Assembly: GCA_022606425.2 (NCBI GenBank)
Contig: JAHDVF020000240.1
Location: 1,178,001-1,242,000 of the forward strand
Source of the DNA: Lepidostoma basale
Lineage: Eukaryota > Arthropoda > Insecta > Trichoptera > Lepidostomatidae
Direction: 5' to 3'
DNA: 64,000 nucleotides
Below the pieces are notes generated by a model, which was not told where the DNA came from, ran no database searches, and saw only the letters and a list, made by a program, of their open reading frames with translations. The translations under genes and the position numbers were made by a program. Positions 61,126-64,000 of this stretch are shown here, piece after piece; within the stretch, counting starts at the first letter, position 1; the number at the start of each line of letters is the position of its first letter.

Positions 61126-61934
61126 GTTTCTTTATATTATGTATTCATAATAGTTTTATTCCACTTGTTTTTCTAGTTTCGGTACGGTTATGGTACCAGA
61201 AGTGACAGTTTGAACTAGAATAACAAGTTGAATTAATCTAAATATGTAATTTAGACAATTTCAAATAAATTATTTTATTTTCATTATTATACTTTAATTT
61301 TAAGATCACTGCCATCGCAATGTTTTTTTTAACATAAAAAAACATTAAATGAAGGGTTAAAGAATACAGTCATCACCGATATGTTATCGGTCCAGCTCGA
61401 TGTAGAGTGACTGTTCTAGAAATGTAATTTTTGCGTAAACACGCATTATCTTCAGCCGGGCTTAGTGTTTTATTATAGCGATGATTGGATTGTGGGATTG
61501 TTTTATGTTGCATGAAGTCATTTTTCCATTGTAATTCAATTTGTATTAACAGAAAACAGTGCAAATACGTCGCACGTTACATATTGAATCGCACGTTACG
61601 CGAGTGCAGTTTCAAATCGACAATTTGTAGAACGCTTTGGAATTCTTATTTTGAATGAACAGACTGGCACCAAATGATCTTTTTTATAATCGAATAAGAA
61701 AGTGTGCAATCGTCCATCTTTACCGGATTCATTCTCCTCTTACCCTTCTGCCAGTTCCATGATTCGTTTCCATACATATGGGTTAAATTTATTTTTTGTA
61801 TAAATATAATATATTTTTTGTGTAAATAACCTATTGTAGATTTTTATATAATACAATTTTGAACTATTGATTGGTGTGGAGAAAATACCTCATCAACTTT
61901 CATATTACTTAATATTTTTTGTTATTCTCTCTCT
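61126..61934. other. Mostly unassigned, one tiny LINE A piece
   Basis: 61745-61785 reads, minus strand, as MYGNESWNW-like family A sequence. The rest, including 61330-61660, shows no repeat or gene. Confidence 0.4.
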
Positions 61935-62405
61935 CTGGTTTCAATTCTGGGATTGGTTTTAAGCAATTTCCTCTATTATTCTCTTCCATTCTTCCCTGTC
62001 TTGTGCGGCTCTTTTGAAATCTGCATATGATGAGCAGCGCACGTCCACCAACAGGTCCTCCAGGTACTCTTGGCGTGGTCGTCCCCTAGAGTTTGTCCGC
62101 TCAGTCATACCCGCCATTATGGCATGCAAGAGGCCTTCTTGTCGTATTACATGGCCGATTCATCTTGCACGCCTTTCGGACAAGGTCCTGAGCAGGTGCC
62201 TTCCTCCTTCGATTCTTTGGAGAATCTCCTCTTTTATAATATGGTCTCTCCAGGAAATTCCTAATAGTCTTATATAGGACCACATCTCAAAAGTCTCTAG
62301 CCTCCGTTTATCTCTTTCGGATAGGCACCATGTCTCGCAGCCGTACATCAAGATACTCCATACATAGGTCTTGATGAGGAGTTTTCTCAGTTTTAGGTCT
62401 ATATT
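61935..62405 (-). pseudogene. LINE C-terminal fragment, D-related
   Basis: The minus strand reads MYGCETWCLSERDKRRLETF, EMWSYIRLLGISWRDHII, RWIGHVIRQEGLLHAIMAGM, TERTNSRGRPRQEYLEDLLV and RAAQDREEWKRIIEEIA. Same plan as family D but a separate subfamily. Confidence 0.8.
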
Positions 62406-62501
62406 ATTCGATTCTGTTATTCTATTATTATTTTGTTATTATTATTCATTAATTTAAACATTTATTGTAGTGCTAGTTCAAGTAAGATAGTTCGTCTAAG
62501 G

Positions 62502-63054
62502 CATGGGTCGGCAACCTTTTGTTGTGAAAGGGCCAAATATTTGACGTGGGGATTAGTGCAGGCCTCACTTGAGTCACATGTCATTACAGCATACCTTCAC
62601 TATTTAACCTAACTAACCAACCATCACGCCGTCTCTCCGAAGGGGTAGGCAGAAATAATGGACTGCCACACGTTAACCGATCCGGCACTCCATCCTTTTC
62701 GTTTCGCCCCCGCGGGAGACGCAGTGTAATGGGTTGCGAACCTCAACGCCACTAATAGGCATCTCCCACTCCTACAACATCTGTGTACAAATATTTAAGT
62801 TTAAAAAATAAAATACTTTTTGTGTATTTTACGACATTTATTGTAGTTAATAAAATCAATGAGCTTTTTGTGGACTTGCAAGTTTTTTTATATTATCTTG
62901 CATTTTTTAGACGCGTAGTATTGCGTCTCAATGTGAATTCAATAATCGAGAACCGTGTTTGTTTTTTCGATAATTCAGAATTGAAAATTTTATCGTATGA
63001 TATCGTCCGTCACATGCGGCGTGAATCTTGCGGGCCGCTGGTTGCCGACCCGCT
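62502..63054. mobile_element. hAT-like MITE with nested retroposon
   Basis: Ends ATGGGTCGGCAACCTTTTGT and GCTGGTTGCCGACCCG. Without the insert at 62609-62770 it is about 390 bp. No clear 8-bp duplication remains. Confidence 0.65.
62609..62770 (-). mobile_element. Non-autonomous retroposon with LINE A tail
   Basis: CTAACTAACCAACCATCACG, CTTCGGAGAGACGGCGTGAT on the minus strand, and GTGTAATGGGTTGCGAACCT, CCACTAATAGGCATCTCCCA on plus. Confidence 0.75.
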
Positions 63055-63449
63055 AAAATTTATAACGCATTTATTTTGCTCTCATTCCTCTTCTGCCAGT
63101 TCCATGTTTCGATCCCACGCACGTGGGATGGAACCATTTCATGAAATAATAAAATAAATATTCGTTCCTATTCGAAGTGTGTTGAGTACTTCTTACTTGT
63201 GAACGTTTATTTGATTTTTTTTACTGTTGTCCACACAACAGTAGTTAATAGGTAGGTACTAGTAGGTAGGTACTAGTAATTTACTTAGTCATAAAACCCG
63301 CCAACGGTAATTTATTCTGTAATAAAAGGACAAACTCAAATTACTCGTTTCTTTATTACAGTTACTATTTCATGTGTGTGTGTGTTTTAAATTTAACTTA
63401 GGTATTATAAAATATTTTGTTAATTTGTCTACAAACGATAATTTTTCAT
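63055..63449. other. Unassigned spacer
   Basis: Short direct repeat AGTAGGTAGGTACTAGTA (63241-63280) and a GT run at 63374-63384. Confidence 0.45.
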
Positions 63450-63885
63450 ATTTATTGTTTGTTGAACAATGATGTAAAACTTCATATTAAATTATCAATA
63501 CGAATGAAAACGTCTGTTTTCTTGAAGTTCTATTAAAATTTATATGAATGATTTTTTTTGCCTGTCTAAGGCAATGTAGCAAAAAACCTTGTCCTTTAAC
63601 TCGTGTATAAAAATAATAACGCGTTTGATTTTCGCTACATTTGTTAATGCCTTATTTTTTTCTAACCAATTTTACTCCACTGCTGGATATAAGACTATTC
63701 TAAACTATTCCAATATTTTCTGTCTTGGGCTATCTGTTCCCACCTATGACCCGCAAGTTGGATAATATTATTTGTCCACCTTTTTTGGTCTTATGATGCC
63801 TTAGACAGGCGAAACATGTCATTCAAATATTTTTTTATAAAACTTCTAGAAAACAGACGTTTTAATTCGTATTTCATACGTATTA
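63450..63885. mobile_element. Foldback, cttctag class, with LINE insertion
   Basis: TATTTATTGTTTGTTGAACA, ATACGAATGAAAACGTCTGT on the left; GACAGGCGAAACATGTCATT, CTAGAAAACAGACGTTTTAA on the right. The LINE at 63655-63795 sits between ATGCCTTA copies. Confidence 0.75.
63655..63795 (-). pseudogene. LINE family C-like 3' end with 8-bp duplication
   Basis: ATGCCTTA at 63647-63654 and 63796-63803. The minus strand reads KRWTNNIIQLAGHRWEQIAQ, DRKYWNSLE, stop, and an A-rich tail next to the left duplication. Only ~140 bp transposed. Confidence 0.75.
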
Positions 63886-64000
63886 ATGGCTAACATAGTC
63901 GCTCTCACTGAGACTTGGCTAAATTCGAGCGTCCTCTCCTCTGAGCTTTTTGATATAGAGAACTTTAATGTCTTTCGCAGAGATCGGGACAGCGACAATA
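63886..64000 (+). CDS. Start of LINE APE-type endonuclease, runs off window
   Basis: Open frame MANIVALTETWLNSSVLSSE, then LFDIENFNVFRRDRDSDN to the edge. ALTETWL and FRRDR are the E/T..TW and Y/FRxDR motifs of apurinic-endonuclease domains of Jockey/CR1-type LINEs, which nick target DNA to prime reverse transcription. This start methionine lies inside the domain, so the true start may be upstream but truncated by the foldback junction at 63885. Nothing in the visible 38 codons is broken. Confidence 0.75.
   Translation, partial: MANIVALTETWLNSSVLSSELFDIENFNVFRRDRDSDN

Overview
The window looks like AT-rich nuclear DNA from an arthropod, most probably an insect; the order cannot be fixed from sequence alone. 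The reasons are spliceosomal-type introns, eukaryotic non-LTR retrotransposon, mariner, pogo/Tigger and hAT remains, tRNA-derived SINEs, and no dense gene packing. I found no convincing ordinary host gene. It is a transposon graveyard, heavily nested, in which almost every recognisable reading frame is the C-terminal part of a LINE reverse transcriptase.

Main components. (1) LINE family A has C-terminal motifs like YGSEAWNWQKKDES and GRPRKTWHDQINQIL, its stop codon lies only a few bases from the 3' end, and the tail is (GTTA)n or, in a subfamily, (TTTG)n. About 20 pieces are present. (2) A non-autonomous retroposon borrows the last ~65 bp of family A. (3) LINE families B (GAA-tailed; the longest ORF, 49572-50732, is B), C, D, E and G are all 5' truncated. 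(4) tRNA-derived SINEs are at about 33.8, 40.5, 47.5 and 53.8 kb. (5) DNA elements include Tigger-like fragments, an internally deleted mariner, several hAT-like elements, two Harbinger-like MITEs and large foldback elements.

Two systems stand out. The first is a set of foldback or solo repeats (about 18 loci) carrying hammerhead-ribozyme-like motifs: CTGANGA-like core, short stem II, GAAA, a palindromic 6-8 nt stem III (ACATGT, ACAGCTGT, ACCGGT) and TC at the cleavage site. At least five sequence-distinct classes keep the same architecture with different, internally complementary stem I and stem II. All have one extra base before stem II, so activity is unproven. The second is a 2,088-bp DNA transposon at 34613-36700 with 35-bp perfect inverted repeats beginning CACAGTG, a 5-bp CGCCG duplication, and one intron-containing gene of unknown function. 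Its ends resemble Transib/RAG-type elements.

Layout: 1-5 kb LINE debris, Tigger remnants and a solo LTR; 5-10 kb mariner and ribozyme-like foldbacks; 10-20 kb LINE families A, C and D, MITE and mariner; 20-34 kb mixed LINEs with a 0.5-kb duplicated block; 34.6-36.7 kb the Transib-like element; 36.9-37.6 kb a 40-bp minisatellite; 38-50 kb LINEs, hAT, SINEs and nested foldbacks; 49.5-50.8 kb the longest reverse transcriptase ORF; 53.6-55.6 kb a hAT filled with other transposons; 56-64 kb further LINE, foldback and hAT pieces, ending in the start of a LINE endonuclease that runs off the window.
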